Below, piece by piece: positions 5,255 to 11,638 of a DNA stretch of 11,638 nucleotides; the first letter of the stretch is position 1, and each line of letters begins with the position of its first letter. Source of the DNA: JBJXGF01 sp046153015 (GTDB taxonomy: Bacteria > Actinomycetota > Acidimicrobiia > Acidimicrobiales > CAIXPF01); contig JBJXGF010000083.1 of NCBI GenBank assembly GCA_046153015.1, forward strand, positions 1 to 11,638, in the 5' to 3' direction. The position numbers and the translations under genes are program-made. The notes beneath the pieces are model-generated. The model made no database searches. It was given only the letters and a program-made list of their open reading frames with translations, and was not told the DNA's origin.

Positions 5255-6475
5255 GTGAGCGAGTTCGGCCCGAGCGGCCAGGACGACGACAACCCGAACG
5301 ACGATCCCCGCGGCGAGGGCCTCAACCCGTTCGCCGGGCTTCCGATGTTCGCCGACCTGGCCCGCCTGCTGCAGGGCCAGGGCACGATGAGCTGGGACAC
5401 CGCCCGCCAGCTCGCCATGGCCCTGGCCACCGAGGGCAAGCCCGAGCCCAACGTGGACCCGCTCGACCGGATCCGCCTCGAGCAGCTCGCTCGCGCCGCG
5501 GAGCTGCACGTGGCCGACGCCACCGGGCTCTCCGCCGGGGCCCTGCAGGTGCTGCCGGTCACCCGCGCCCAGTGGGTGCAGCGCACGCTGCCCGCCTACC
5601 AGCCGCTGTTCGAGAAGCTCACCGCCGCCCTCGGCCGACGGCCGGCGGGGGGCGAGATCGACGAGCAGGACCCGATGTCGGCGATGTTCGCCAACGTCAT
5701 GCAGCTCATGGGCCCGATGATGCTCGGCATGACCACCGGCAGCATGCTCGGCCACCTCGCGCAGCGAGCCCTCGGCCAGTACGACCTGCCCATCCCTCGG
5801 CCCGCCTCGGGCGAGCTGATGCTGGTGGCGCCGAACGTCGACCACTTCGGGGAGCAGTGGAGCCTGCCTCGGGACGACCTGTGGATGTGGGTCTGCCTCC
5901 ACGAGATCACCATGCATGCCGTGCTCAGCGTCGGCCACGTGCGGGCCCGGCTGGAGGAGCTGCTCGCCGCCTACGTCGGCGGGTTCCGGCCCGACGCGAC
6001 GGTCCTAGAGGACAAGCTGGCGGCCTTCGACCCGTCGTCGATGGCGAACCTCGCCGGCCTCCAGTCCCTGCTCAACGACCCCGAGCTGATCCTCGGCGCC
6101 ATCCAGAGCCCCGAGCAGCGGGCCATGCTCCCCCAGCTGCACGCGCTGGTGGCGGTGCTCATGGGCTATGTCGACCACACCATGGATCGCGTGGGTGAAC
6201 GCCTGATCGGCTCGTACGGTCAGCTCACCGAGGCGCTGCACCGCCGTCGGGTCGAGGCCAGCCAGTCCGACCGGTTCGTGGAGCGGCTGCTGGGCTTGGA
6301 GCTGAGCCAGGCGCAGTACGACCGCGGCGAGCGGTTCGTGGCCGGCGTGATCGAACGGGCCGGCGCGGCGGGGCTCGACCGGCTCTGGCTCGAGGCGCGC
6401 ACGCTGCCCACCCCGGCCGAGGTCGACGCGCCGGGCCTCTGGCTGGCCCGGATCGACCTGACCGACGAGCCTTAG
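5255..6475 (+). CDS. DUF2342 / Zincin_2 family protein (putative zinc-dependent metalloprotease), variant HExxH
   Basis: 406 residues, normal for this largely actinobacterial family. After an acidic disordered N-terminus (~1-22) comes the family's helical region. It contains NPFAGLPMFADLARLLQ, then WDTARQLAMALA, LEQLARAAELHVADATG and the TRAQWVQRTLPAYQPLF segment. A Gly/Met-rich stretch (MQLMGPMMLGMTTGSMLGHLAQRALGQYD) follows. The metal-site region reads LHEITMHAVL: His216, Glu217, then Met220 where HExxH has its second His, with His221 one place later. A typical zinc site is therefore not certain and activity is doubtful. Some relatives annotated as metalloproteases are, from memory, also degenerate here. 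The C-terminal region has LLGLELSQAQYDRGERFV, the usual family ending that precedes a final Trp-Leu rich segment. The start is GTG at 5255, supported by the leaderless -10 spacing. Cytoplasmic: no signal or membrane helix. The physiological role of the family is unknown to me. Confidence 0.9.
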   Translation: MSEFGPSGQDDDNPNDDPRGEGLNPFAGLPMFADLARLLQGQGTMSWDTARQLAMALATEGKPEPNVDPLDRIRLEQLARAAELHVADATGLSAGALQVLPVTRAQWVQRTLPAYQPLFEKLTAALGRRPAGGEIDEQDPMSAMFANVMQLMGPMMLGMTTGSMLGHLAQRALGQYDLPIPRPASGELMLVAPNVDHFGEQWSLPRDDLWMWVCLHEITMHAVLSVGHVRARLEELLAAYVGGFRPDATVLEDKLAAFDPSSMANLAGLQSLLNDPELILGAIQSPEQRAMLPQLHALVAVLMGYVDHTMDRVGERLIGSYGQLTEALHRRRVEASQSDRFVERLLGLELSQAQYDRGERFVAGVIERAGAAGLDRLWLEARTLPTPAEVDAPGLWLARIDLTDEP

Positions 6476-6483
6476 CAGGCGCC

Positions 6484-6511
6484 AGCGAGCCGGGCGAGCG
6501 CGGCCCTCGCT
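6484..6511. terminator. Possible hairpin terminator between convergent genes
   Basis: Arms AGCGAG (6484-6489) and CTCGCT (6506-6511) can pair around a 16-nt GC-rich loop, in the 34-bp gap between two convergent stop codons. The right arm overlaps the TAG stop of the metallophosphoesterase gene. No U-tract follows on either strand, so the call is weak. Confidence 0.3.
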
Positions 6512-7001
6512 AGAGCTCGACGAGGCGGCGCTCGAGCACGGCGCCGTCGCGCAGCAAGAGGCGGCCCATCGTGTGCCGCGGGGCGCGGCGGCGCTCGGTC
6601 GGCGAACCCGGGTTGAACAGGATCTGGCCCCCCGCGCCGGCCGCGTCGAGTGGCTGATGGGAGTGGCCGAACACCACCAACGCGGCGTGCGGGAACCAGC
6701 GGCGCAGCCGCCCGGCGCGCCCGGCGCTGGCGCCGCTGTCGTGCACGAGCGCCACCCGCACGCCGCCGAGCACCAGCTCGAGCCGTTCGGGCAGGGCGCC
6801 GACCAGCTCGGCGTCGTTGTTGCCGAGCACGGCGTGAACCGGCGCCAGGCGGGCGAGCTCGTCGAGGGCCTCGGGGATCGTCACGTCGCCGGCGTGGAGG
6901 ATCACGTCTGCGGCGGCGGCTTCGGCCAGCGCGGCGGCGGGCAGGCGCCGGGCCGAGCCCCGCTTCAGGTGCGTGTCTGCCAGCACCGCGACCCGGGTCA
7001 C
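6510..7001 (-). CDS. YfcE/MJ0936-type metallophosphoesterase
   Basis: 163 residues, typical of the small YfcE-like phosphodiesterases that use two metal ions, often Mn, to hydrolyse phosphodiesters in the cytoplasm. The full ligand set is visible: DTH (Asp9, His11), GD (Asp39), GNND (Asn61), VHD (His87) and GHSH (His113, His115). FNPGSPTERR near the C-terminus is the usual YfcE closing motif. The natural substrate cannot be read from the sequence. The GTG start at 7001 overlaps the stop of the MFS gene by four bases (GTGA), the usual sign of translational coupling, and the family N-terminus (TRVAVLADTH) fits this start exactly. It is the last gene of the leftward cluster with phoU, senX3 and regX3, which hints at phosphate-linked expression but does not prove a function. 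Confidence 0.93.
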   Translation of the reverse strand: MTRVAVLADTHLKRGSARRLPAAALAEAAAADVILHAGDVTIPEALDELARLAPVHAVLGNNDAELVGALPERLELVLGGVRVALVHDSGASAGRAGRLRRWFPHAALVVFGHSHQPLDAAGAGGQILFNPGSPTERRRAPRHTMGRLLLRDGAVLERRLVEL

Positions 7002-8245
7002 GCCGCCCCGCCGAGCGTTTCCCCGGGCCGGCTCTGCGTGGCCCGCCGGCCGAGCCAGAACGACGCCCCGCCGGCCAACGCAGACAGGGCGATCACCACG
7101 TAGCCCAGCCAGCCGGGCAGCGGCGCCGCCACCGGCACGAAGGCGCCGAGCACCCACGCGATCTGGAACCGGGTCTCGAACCGAGCGAAGGCGCGGCCCT
7201 GGTTGGCGTCGGGCGCGTCGCGCTGCACCAACGAGTCGAACGCCGCCCGGCCGGCGCTCGACGCGAAGCCGACGGCGGCCACGAGCAGCGCCGCGCCCTC
7301 GAGCCCCCGCCAGAGCGCGGCGGCGACCGCCGCCCCGCCGGCCAGACCGAGCGACGCCAGCAGCATGGTCGACTCCGACATCGACCGGCGCAGGCGGGGA
7401 GCGATCACCGCGCCCGACAGCGCGCCGGCGCCGGTGGCGGCGAAGATCATGCCGAACTGCCACGCCGCTGCGTCGTGCGCCCGCAGCTCGAACGCGGCGA
7501 GGAAGGTCAGGAAGCCGACCATCCCCCGCAGCAGCGCCATGGCCAGGGCGGCGAGGAGGATGCCGGCGGAGCGCAGCTCGGCCTCCTCCGCGGGAGTAGC
7601 CGGACGCGTCGCCACCTCGGCCGTGGGCAGCGTGAACGCGGCAGCGGTGGCGGCCGCGAACACCACGCAGGCCAGCGCCACCACCCAACGCGACCCCAGC
7701 AGCGTGAGCAGGCCGCCGGGCACGAAGGCGGCGGTGGCGGCGAGCCAGCCGAGCACGGCGAGCTTGGAGTTGGCCTGCACGAGCGCGTCGTGGCCCTCGA
7801 CAGTGGAGGGCACCAGCGCGCCTCGGGCCACCTGGTAGCTCTTGCCGGCCACCAGCATCACGAACGCCTCGGGGAAGAGCAGGAGGCTCGAAAGATCCCG
7901 CACCATCGCCAGGGCGACCACCGCCCGCACCGCGGCCGAGCCGATGAGCATCCAGCGGGCCCCGCCGCTCGTGCGGTCGATGAGCGGGCCGATGAGCGGG
8001 GCGACCACCGCGAACGGCGCCATCGTGAGCAGCAGGTAGAGGGCCACCCGCCAGCGGGCCTGATTGGGATCGATCGAGAAGAACAGCGACCCGGCCAGCG
8101 CCAACGCGATCAACGCGTCGCCGGCCGAGGACAGCGCGTGCACCCGGGCCAGGCGGGCGAAGGGCGGCGCGTTCGCGTCGACCAGCCAGGCCAGCCCCCG
8201 CAGGCGCCCGAGCGCGCCCGATGGGTCGAGTGGGGCGGAGGCCAT
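6998..8245 (-). CDS. Major facilitator superfamily (MFS) transporter
   Basis: 415 residues with about 10-12 hydrophobic helices, the expected size for an MFS permease of the inner membrane. The N-terminal half carries the loop 2-3 signature region (APLIGPLIDRTSGGARWMLIGSAAVR) in the form G-P-L-x-D-R, the hallmark of MFS loops. The central cytoplasmic loop (~ATRPATPAEEAELRS) separates two six-helix halves. The sequence resembles drug/metabolite efflux-type MFS proteins of actinobacteria, but the substrate is not readable. ATG at 8245 is chosen; it follows the regX3 stop by 11 bases and has only a weak GGCGGCG upstream. An alternative is a near-leaderless start from an internal -10 box. Its end overlaps the metallophosphoesterase gene by four bases. 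Placement after senX3-regX3 suggests it may be controlled by, or act with, that pair. Confidence 0.9.
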   Translation of the reverse strand: MASAPLDPSGALGRLRGLAWLVDANAPPFARLARVHALSSAGDALIALALAGSLFFSIDPNQARWRVALYLLLTMAPFAVVAPLIGPLIDRTSGGARWMLIGSAAVRAVVALAMVRDLSSLLLFPEAFVMLVAGKSYQVARGALVPSTVEGHDALVQANSKLAVLGWLAATAAFVPGGLLTLLGSRWVVALACVVFAAATAAAFTLPTAEVATRPATPAEEAELRSAGILLAALAMALLRGMVGFLTFLAAFELRAHDAAAWQFGMIFAATGAGALSGAVIAPRLRRSMSESTMLLASLGLAGGAAVAAALWRGLEGAALLVAAVGFASSAGRAAFDSLVQRDAPDANQGRAFARFETRFQIAWVLGAFVPVAAPLPGWLGYVVIALSALAGGASFWLGRRATQSRPGETLGGAA

Positions 8246-8253
8246 CGCCGCCA

Positions 8254-8259
8254 ATGCTA
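8254..8259 (-). promoter_or_regulatory. Possible internal -10 box (TAGCAT) upstream of the MFS gene
   Basis: Read on the minus strand, TAGCAT fits TANNNT and lies eight bases before the ATG at 8245, so a transcript from it would have a leader of about two bases. The TAG of the box is also the regX3 stop codon. No -35 element is evident. TANNNT is common by chance, so confidence is low. Confidence 0.3.
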
Positions 8260-9003
8260 CGTGGGGCCGCCGGGCACGTACTTGTACCCGAGGCCGCGCA
8301 CGGTGACGATCCGCTCCGGCTCGGCCGGGTTGGGCTCGATCTTGGCCCGCAGCCGCTTGATGTGCACGTCGAGGGTCTTGGTGTCGCCCACGTAGTCGAG
8401 ACCCCACACCCGGTCGAGCAGCGCCTCCCGGGTCATCACCCGCCCCGCGTTCTCGCACAGCGCGGCGAGCAGCTCGAACTCCTTCAGCGGGAGGCGGACG
8501 GCCTCGCCCCGCACCTGCACCTCGTGGCGGTCGAGGTCGACGACCACGTCGCCGACCGTGATCCGATCGCCGCCGGCCGCCTCCTCCGACGGGCTCGAGG
8601 GGCGCCGCGGGGCGGCCGCCGCGGCCTCGGCGCTGCGCCGCTGCACGGCCCGCATGCGGGCCACGAGCTCGCGGAGGCGGTACGGCTTGGTCACGTAGTC
8701 GTCGGCGCCCACCTCGAGGCCCACCACCGTGTCGATCTCGGAGCTGCGGGCGGTGAGCATGATGATCGGCACCTTGGAGCGGCGGCGCAGCTCCCGGCAC
8801 ACGTCGACGCCCGACAGGCGGGGCAGCATCACGTCGAGCAGCACGATGTCGGGCCCGACCTGGTCGAACCGGGCGAGCGCGTCGAGCCCGTCGGCGGCGG
8901 TCTCCACCCGGAAGCCCTCCCGGGCCAGGCCCACGCTCAACGCGTCGACGAAGGAGGCCTCGTCCTCCACCAGCAGCACGACGGTCTCGGGGTTCTGGCT
9001 CAC
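8257..9003 (-). CDS. regX3: OmpR/PhoB-family response regulator, RegX3-like
   Basis: 248 residues. The receiver domain (~7-120) has the acidic pocket Glu13-Asp14, phospho-acceptor Asp57 (LLDVMLP), Thr84, and Lys106 (TKPY). A Ser/Pro/Ala-rich linker follows, then a winged-helix DNA-binding domain (~150-245). The blocks SEIDTVVGLEVGADDYVTKPY, LPLKEFELL, RVWGLDYVGDTKTLDVH and VTVRGLGYKY match mycobacterial RegX3 very closely, so I use that name. In that group the regulator, once phosphorylated by SenX3, turns on phosphate-starvation genes; that is family knowledge. The GTG start at 9003 overlaps the kinase stop by four bases (GTGA), coupling translation of the pair. It is followed after 11 bases by the MFS gene. 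The regulator may bind direct repeats upstream of its operon, but none lies within the window because the operon start is off the right edge. Confidence 0.95.
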   Translation of the reverse strand: MSQNPETVVLLVEDEASFVDALSVGLAREGFRVETAADGLDALARFDQVGPDIVLLDVMLPRLSGVDVCRELRRRSKVPIIMLTARSSEIDTVVGLEVGADDYVTKPYRLRELVARMRAVQRRSAEAAAAAPRRPSSPSEEAAGGDRITVGDVVVDLDRHEVQVRGEAVRLPLKEFELLAALCENAGRVMTREALLDRVWGLDYVGDTKTLDVHIKRLRAKIEPNPAEPERIVTVRGLGYKYVPGGPT

Positions 9004-10226
9004 GGGGCCGCCTCCGCCGGGATGCGCAGCGTGAAGACCGACCCTTCGCCCTCCCGGGAGCGGACCTCCACCTCCCCGTCGTGGTTGGCCGCCACGTGTC
9101 GGACGATGGCGAGGCCGAGACCGGTTCCGCCGGTGGCGCGGCTGCGGGCCTGGTCGACCCGGTAGAAGCGCTCGAAGACCCGCTCGAGGTCTCGGGAGGG
9201 GATGCCGATGCCGTGGTCCTCGACCTCGATCTCGACCACCGCGCCGCGTCCCGGACGGCGGCGCAGCTCGGCGCCCAGCTCGACCACCCCGCCCGGGTCG
9301 GAGTACTTGACCGCGTTGTCGAGCAGGTTGAACACCGCCGACACGAGCTGGCGGCTCTCGCCCCGCACCACCACGTCGGGCCCGGGGAGCTGCGCCTTCA
9401 CCTCGATGCCGCGGGCCTGCGCGGCGGCCGACACCCGCTGCGCGGCGAGGGCCAGCACCTCGGCCACCGGCACGGGCTGGCGCACCGGGTCGTCCTCGGC
9501 CTCGATCCGGCTGAGCGTGACCAGGTCGTCGATGATCTGGCCGACCCGCATGGCTTCGTGGTGCAGGCGGTCGGCGAGGCGGCGGACCACCGCGTCGTCG
9601 GGCTCGTCAACCATCGTCTCGGCCAGCACGCCGATGGCGCCGACCGGGGTGCGCAGCTCGTGGCTGATGTTGGCGACGAAGTCGCGGCGGACCTCTTCCA
9701 GGCGGCGCCGCTCGGTCACGTCGTCGACGATCGCGATCGCCGCGGCCAAGCTGTCGGAGGGCTGCAGGCGTGACGCGGCGATGTCGAAGGTGCGCCGCGG
9801 CGGGCCGGCCAGCTCCACCCGGCGCTCCGACGGGCGACCCTCGAGGGCGGCGGCCAACAGCTCGTTCACGGCCCGCTCGACGAGCGCGTGACCGTGCCGG
9901 GCGTCGAGGAACACCCGCCCCGCCGGGTTGGAGTACACGATGCGTCCGTCGCCGCCGCTCACGATCACCCCTTGGGAGAACACCCCGAGCGCGGCGTCGA
10001 GCCGGGCGCGGGCCACGGTGGCGTCGGCGGCGTTCTCCACCGCCCGGCGGGCCACCCGCTCGAGGTGCTCGAGGCGCTGATGGGCGCCCCTCGGCGGGAC
10101 CACCGGCTCGACGCGTGACACCGCGATGATCCGGTCGAGATGGCGGATGGCTCGGAGGCGGGCCCACAGGCCGAGCGCCAGCACCAGCGCCAACGCGCCG
10201 GCGAGCAGCACCGCCATCCAGGCCAT
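9000..10226 (-). CDS. senX3: SenX3-like sensor histidine kinase
   Basis: 408 residues. One N-terminal membrane helix (~4-24) is followed by a coiled-coil-like stretch and a PAS-type domain (~78-165; 'GVIVSGGDGRIVYSNPAG'). The dimerisation/phospho-acceptor H-box comes next (FVANISHELRTPVGAIGVLAE, His189), and then the ATPase domain. Its motifs are the N-box NLLDNAVKYS, the G1 box DHGIGIP (337-343), the F-box FERFYR and the G2 box GTGLGL (367-372). There is almost no extracytoplasmic part, as in mycobacterial SenX3, so the signal probably comes from inside the cell or from membrane partners. The phrase ARSRATGGTGLGLAIV...HVAANHDG matches SenX3 almost residue for residue. ATG at 10226 is three bases after the phoU stop (TGA CCG ATG); an in-frame ATG three codons later is possible. 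It is coupled to regX3. In mycobacteria PhoU-type proteins restrain this kinase when phosphate is plentiful (established knowledge). Confidence 0.95.
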   Translation of the reverse strand: MAWMAVLLAGALALVLALGLWARLRAIRHLDRIIAVSRVEPVVPPRGAHQRLEHLERVARRAVENAADATVARARLDAALGVFSQGVIVSGGDGRIVYSNPAGRVFLDARHGHALVERAVNELLAAALEGRPSERRVELAGPPRRTFDIAASRLQPSDSLAAAIAIVDDVTERRRLEEVRRDFVANISHELRTPVGAIGVLAETMVDEPDDAVVRRLADRLHHEAMRVGQIIDDLVTLSRIEAEDDPVRQPVPVAEVLALAAQRVSAAAQARGIEVKAQLPGPDVVVRGESRQLVSAVFNLLDNAVKYSDPGGVVELGAELRRRPGRGAVVEIEVEDHGIGIPSRDLERVFERFYRVDQARSRATGGTGLGLAIVRHVAANHDGEVEVRSREGEGSVFTLRIPAEAAP

Positions 10227-10229
10227 CGG

Positions 10230-10958
10230 TCAGTCGCCGGCGGCGGCGTCGACCCCGTCGAGACGGCGCTCCCGCTCGTGCTGACGGGCGGCCCCGCTCT
10301 GCTCGGGCGTCCAGCCGTCGACCATGAACCGGACCCGCTCGCCGACGTTCACCGCGTGGTCGCCGATCCGCTCGTAGAAGCGGCCGATCAGGGCGAGCTG
10401 CACCGCGGCCTGCAGGTCGATCGCGCCCTCGGCGTGCGCCTGGAACACGGCTTGGATGTACTCCACGTGCAAGTCGTCGAGGAGGTCGTCGATGTCGTCG
10501 AGCGCGGCGGCGAGGCCCCCGTTGCGTTCGGCGTAGCAGTCGAGCGAGAGGCGAAACAGGCGACCCGCCTCGTCGCTCATCGCGGTGAGGGCGCCGCGCA
10601 GCTTGGGTGTGAGCCGGGCGCCGAAGAGCCGCCGGGCGCCCTTGGCGACGTTGGTCATGAGATCGGCCGAGCGTTCGATGTCGGCGTTGATCTTCAGGTC
10701 GGCCACCACGGCCCGCAGGTCCCCCGCCATCGGGCTCTGGCGGGCGAGGATCATGAACGCCCGCTCCTCGATGGCCAGCGAGAGGGCGTCGAGCACGTCG
10801 TCCCCGTCGATCACCGCCTGCGCCGCGTCGAGGTCGCTCGACAGCAGCGCCTCGGTGCCGCGGGTGATGGCCTCGCCGGCCAGCGCACCGAGCCGGATGA
10901 TGTCGGCCCGCAGCGCGTCGAGGTCGTGATGGAACGCCTTGCGGAGATCTTCGGCCAC
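10230..10958 (-). CDS. phoU: Phosphate signalling regulator PhoU
   Basis: 242 residues, normal for PhoU. The protein is made of two three-helix bundles. Each carries the metal-cluster signature E-x3-D-x3-N: Glu95/Asp99/Asn103 (DIERSADLMTNVA) and Glu196/Asp200/Asn204 (YERIGDHAVNVGE). PhoU is a peripheral cytoplasmic protein that binds the phosphate transporter and the kinase of the phosphate two-component system, damping signalling when phosphate is abundant; in mycobacteria the equivalents are PhoY1/PhoY2. The C-terminal ~25 residues are a charged tail. The GTG start at 10958 has a GAGGGG about 13 bases upstream, so the start is moderately supported. It is seven bases after the peptidase stop and three bases before senX3, so these three are clearly co-transcribed. 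No pst genes are in the window. Confidence 0.95.
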   Translation of the reverse strand: MAEDLRKAFHHDLDALRADIIRLGALAGEAITRGTEALLSSDLDAAQAVIDGDDVLDALSLAIEERAFMILARQSPMAGDLRAVVADLKINADIERSADLMTNVAKGARRLFGARLTPKLRGALTAMSDEAGRLFRLSLDCYAERNGGLAAALDDIDDLLDDLHVEYIQAVFQAHAEGAIDLQAAVQLALIGRFYERIGDHAVNVGERVRFMVDGWTPEQSGAARQHERERRLDGVDAAAGD

Positions 10959-10965
10959 GCTTCAC

Positions 10966-11638
10966 TCACCCCTCTCGGCGCCTCGGCGGTCCGACGTCCA
11001 CAGCGTAGGGCTCGGCGGGGCCGCAGCGGGGCTGATCGTTCGCGCCGGCGGCGAGGGCGAGCGCGGCGGCGATGCGCTCCGGCGCCGGGGGGTGCGCGGC
11101 GCGCAGGCGGCTCACGCGGCCGGGGGCCAGCTCGGCCAGGTCGCGCAACGCGATCAGGCGGTGCAGCTCGACGAGGCCGTCGGCCCGGCCGCAGAGGGCG
11201 AAGGCCGCGGCGTCGGCCTCGCGCTCGTGGCGGCGCGCCTGGCGGGCGAGGCCGAGCCCGGCCAGAGCCTGGAGCGCCCAACCGAGGCCGAGCGCGGCGG
11301 GAAGGCTCTTCGGGTCGCCCAGCGAGGCGGCGCCGGCGGCGGCCAGCAGGCGCTCGGAGCGGCCCGCCGCAGCCAGACCGCCGAAGAGGACCAACGCGCC
11401 AAGGGCGGCGGCCGGCAGGCGGCGCAGGGTGTGACGGCGACGGAGATGGCCGAGCTCGTGGGCCACGAGCGCATCGAACGCGGGGGCCGGGAGGCGCAGA
11501 TCGGCCGGCGCCACGAGCAGCCGACGGGCGGCGCCGATCCCGCCCAGCTCGGCGCCCGCCGGCTCTGGACTGTCGGCCGGCCCGGGCGCGGCCACCCGCA
11601 GCCGGAGGCGGCCCGCCCCCGCCCGCGCCGCCAGCGCC
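10966..11638 (-). CDS. M48-type metallopeptidase, partial (5' end beyond the right edge)
   Basis: At least 223 codons; the frame stays open to the window edge, so the true start is probably outside, and an internal GTG at 11595 is unlikely to be it. The zinc motif HELGH (in DALVAHELGHLRRRH) lies at about 11446-11460, and the downstream HEREADAAAF near 11210-11230 supplies the third, Glu, ligand. This is the M48/HtpX-BlaR-like pattern. A hydrophobic segment follows the zinc motif (PAAALGALVLFGGLAAA) and another lies at LGLGWALQALAGLGLA, so it is probably an integral membrane protease with the active site facing the cytoplasm or the membrane surface. The N-terminal membrane part is missing from view. 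It ends seven bases before phoU and probably heads the same operon. Its substrate is unknown. Confidence 0.85.
   Translation of the reverse strand, partial: ALAARAGAGRLRLRVAAPGPADSPEPAGAELGGIGAARRLLVAPADLRLPAPAFDALVAHELGHLRRRHTLRRLPAAALGALVLFGGLAAAGRSERLLAAAGAASLGDPKSLPAALGLGWALQALAGLGLARQARRHEREADAAAFALCGRADGLVELHRLIALRDLAELAPGRVSRLRAAHPPAPERIAAALALAAGANDQPRCGPAEPYAVDVGPPRRREG

Noticed and set aside
3893..5938. 681-codon minus-strand frame opposite the HtrA-like and DUF2342 genes
   Set aside because: Low-complexity His/Gly/Arg composition, no domain, and wholly antisense to two recognised genes.
6650..8395. 581-codon plus-strand frame opposite the MFS and phosphoesterase genes
   Set aside because: Arg/Gly/His-rich shadow of conserved minus-strand genes without motifs or start signals.

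Overview
The window is very GC-rich, almost fully coding, and looks like a chromosome of a high-GC actinobacterium. Acidimicrobiia-like affiliation is my inference. The supports are a SenX3/RegX3-type two-component pair next to phoU, a DUF2342 (Zincin_2) protein, frequent GTG starts, TANNNT boxes placed for leaderless translation, and a rod-type MreB. No rRNA, tRNA, CRISPR array, transposase or phage gene was seen. The gene content is mostly housekeeping.

Left part (1-2070): a partial unknown gene runs off the left edge on the minus strand (273 to 1). It diverges from a plus-strand HEAT-repeat protein (345-977). A hairpin-bearing 86-bp intergenic element separates the latter from a convergent minus-strand enoyl-CoA hydratase-fold gene (1837-1064) that has lost both catalytic glutamates. 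Upstream of that gene lies an array of five identical 20-nt palindromes with a 33-bp period (1907-2070), the last of which supplies the stop codon of mreB.

Middle (2058-6475): moaE, a small single-pass membrane protein and mreB are read leftwards in that order. moaE and the small gene abut (TGA then GTG). Divergent from moaE are two plus-strand genes: an HtrA-like membrane-anchored PDZ protein in which all three catalytic-triad positions are replaced, and a DUF2342 protein whose HExxH motif reads HEITM. Both plus-strand genes have a TANNNT -10 box placed so that transcription would start at or next to the start codon.

Right part (6510-11638): a compact leftward cluster. Its order is an M48-type metallopeptidase (cut by the right edge), phoU, senX3-like histidine kinase, regX3-like response regulator, MFS transporter, and YfcE-type metallophosphoesterase. 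Junctions are 7 nt, 3 nt, a 4-nt GTGA overlap, 11 nt, and another 4-nt GTGA overlap, so this reads as one operon around phosphate-type signalling. A possible internal promoter sits at the regX3/MFS junction.

I see no clear new multi-gene defence or mobile system. The best leads are a run of catalytically degenerate enzymes (HtrA-like, DUF2342, hydratase-like), the hairpin array fused to the end of mreB, and the extended phoU-senX3-regX3 operon.
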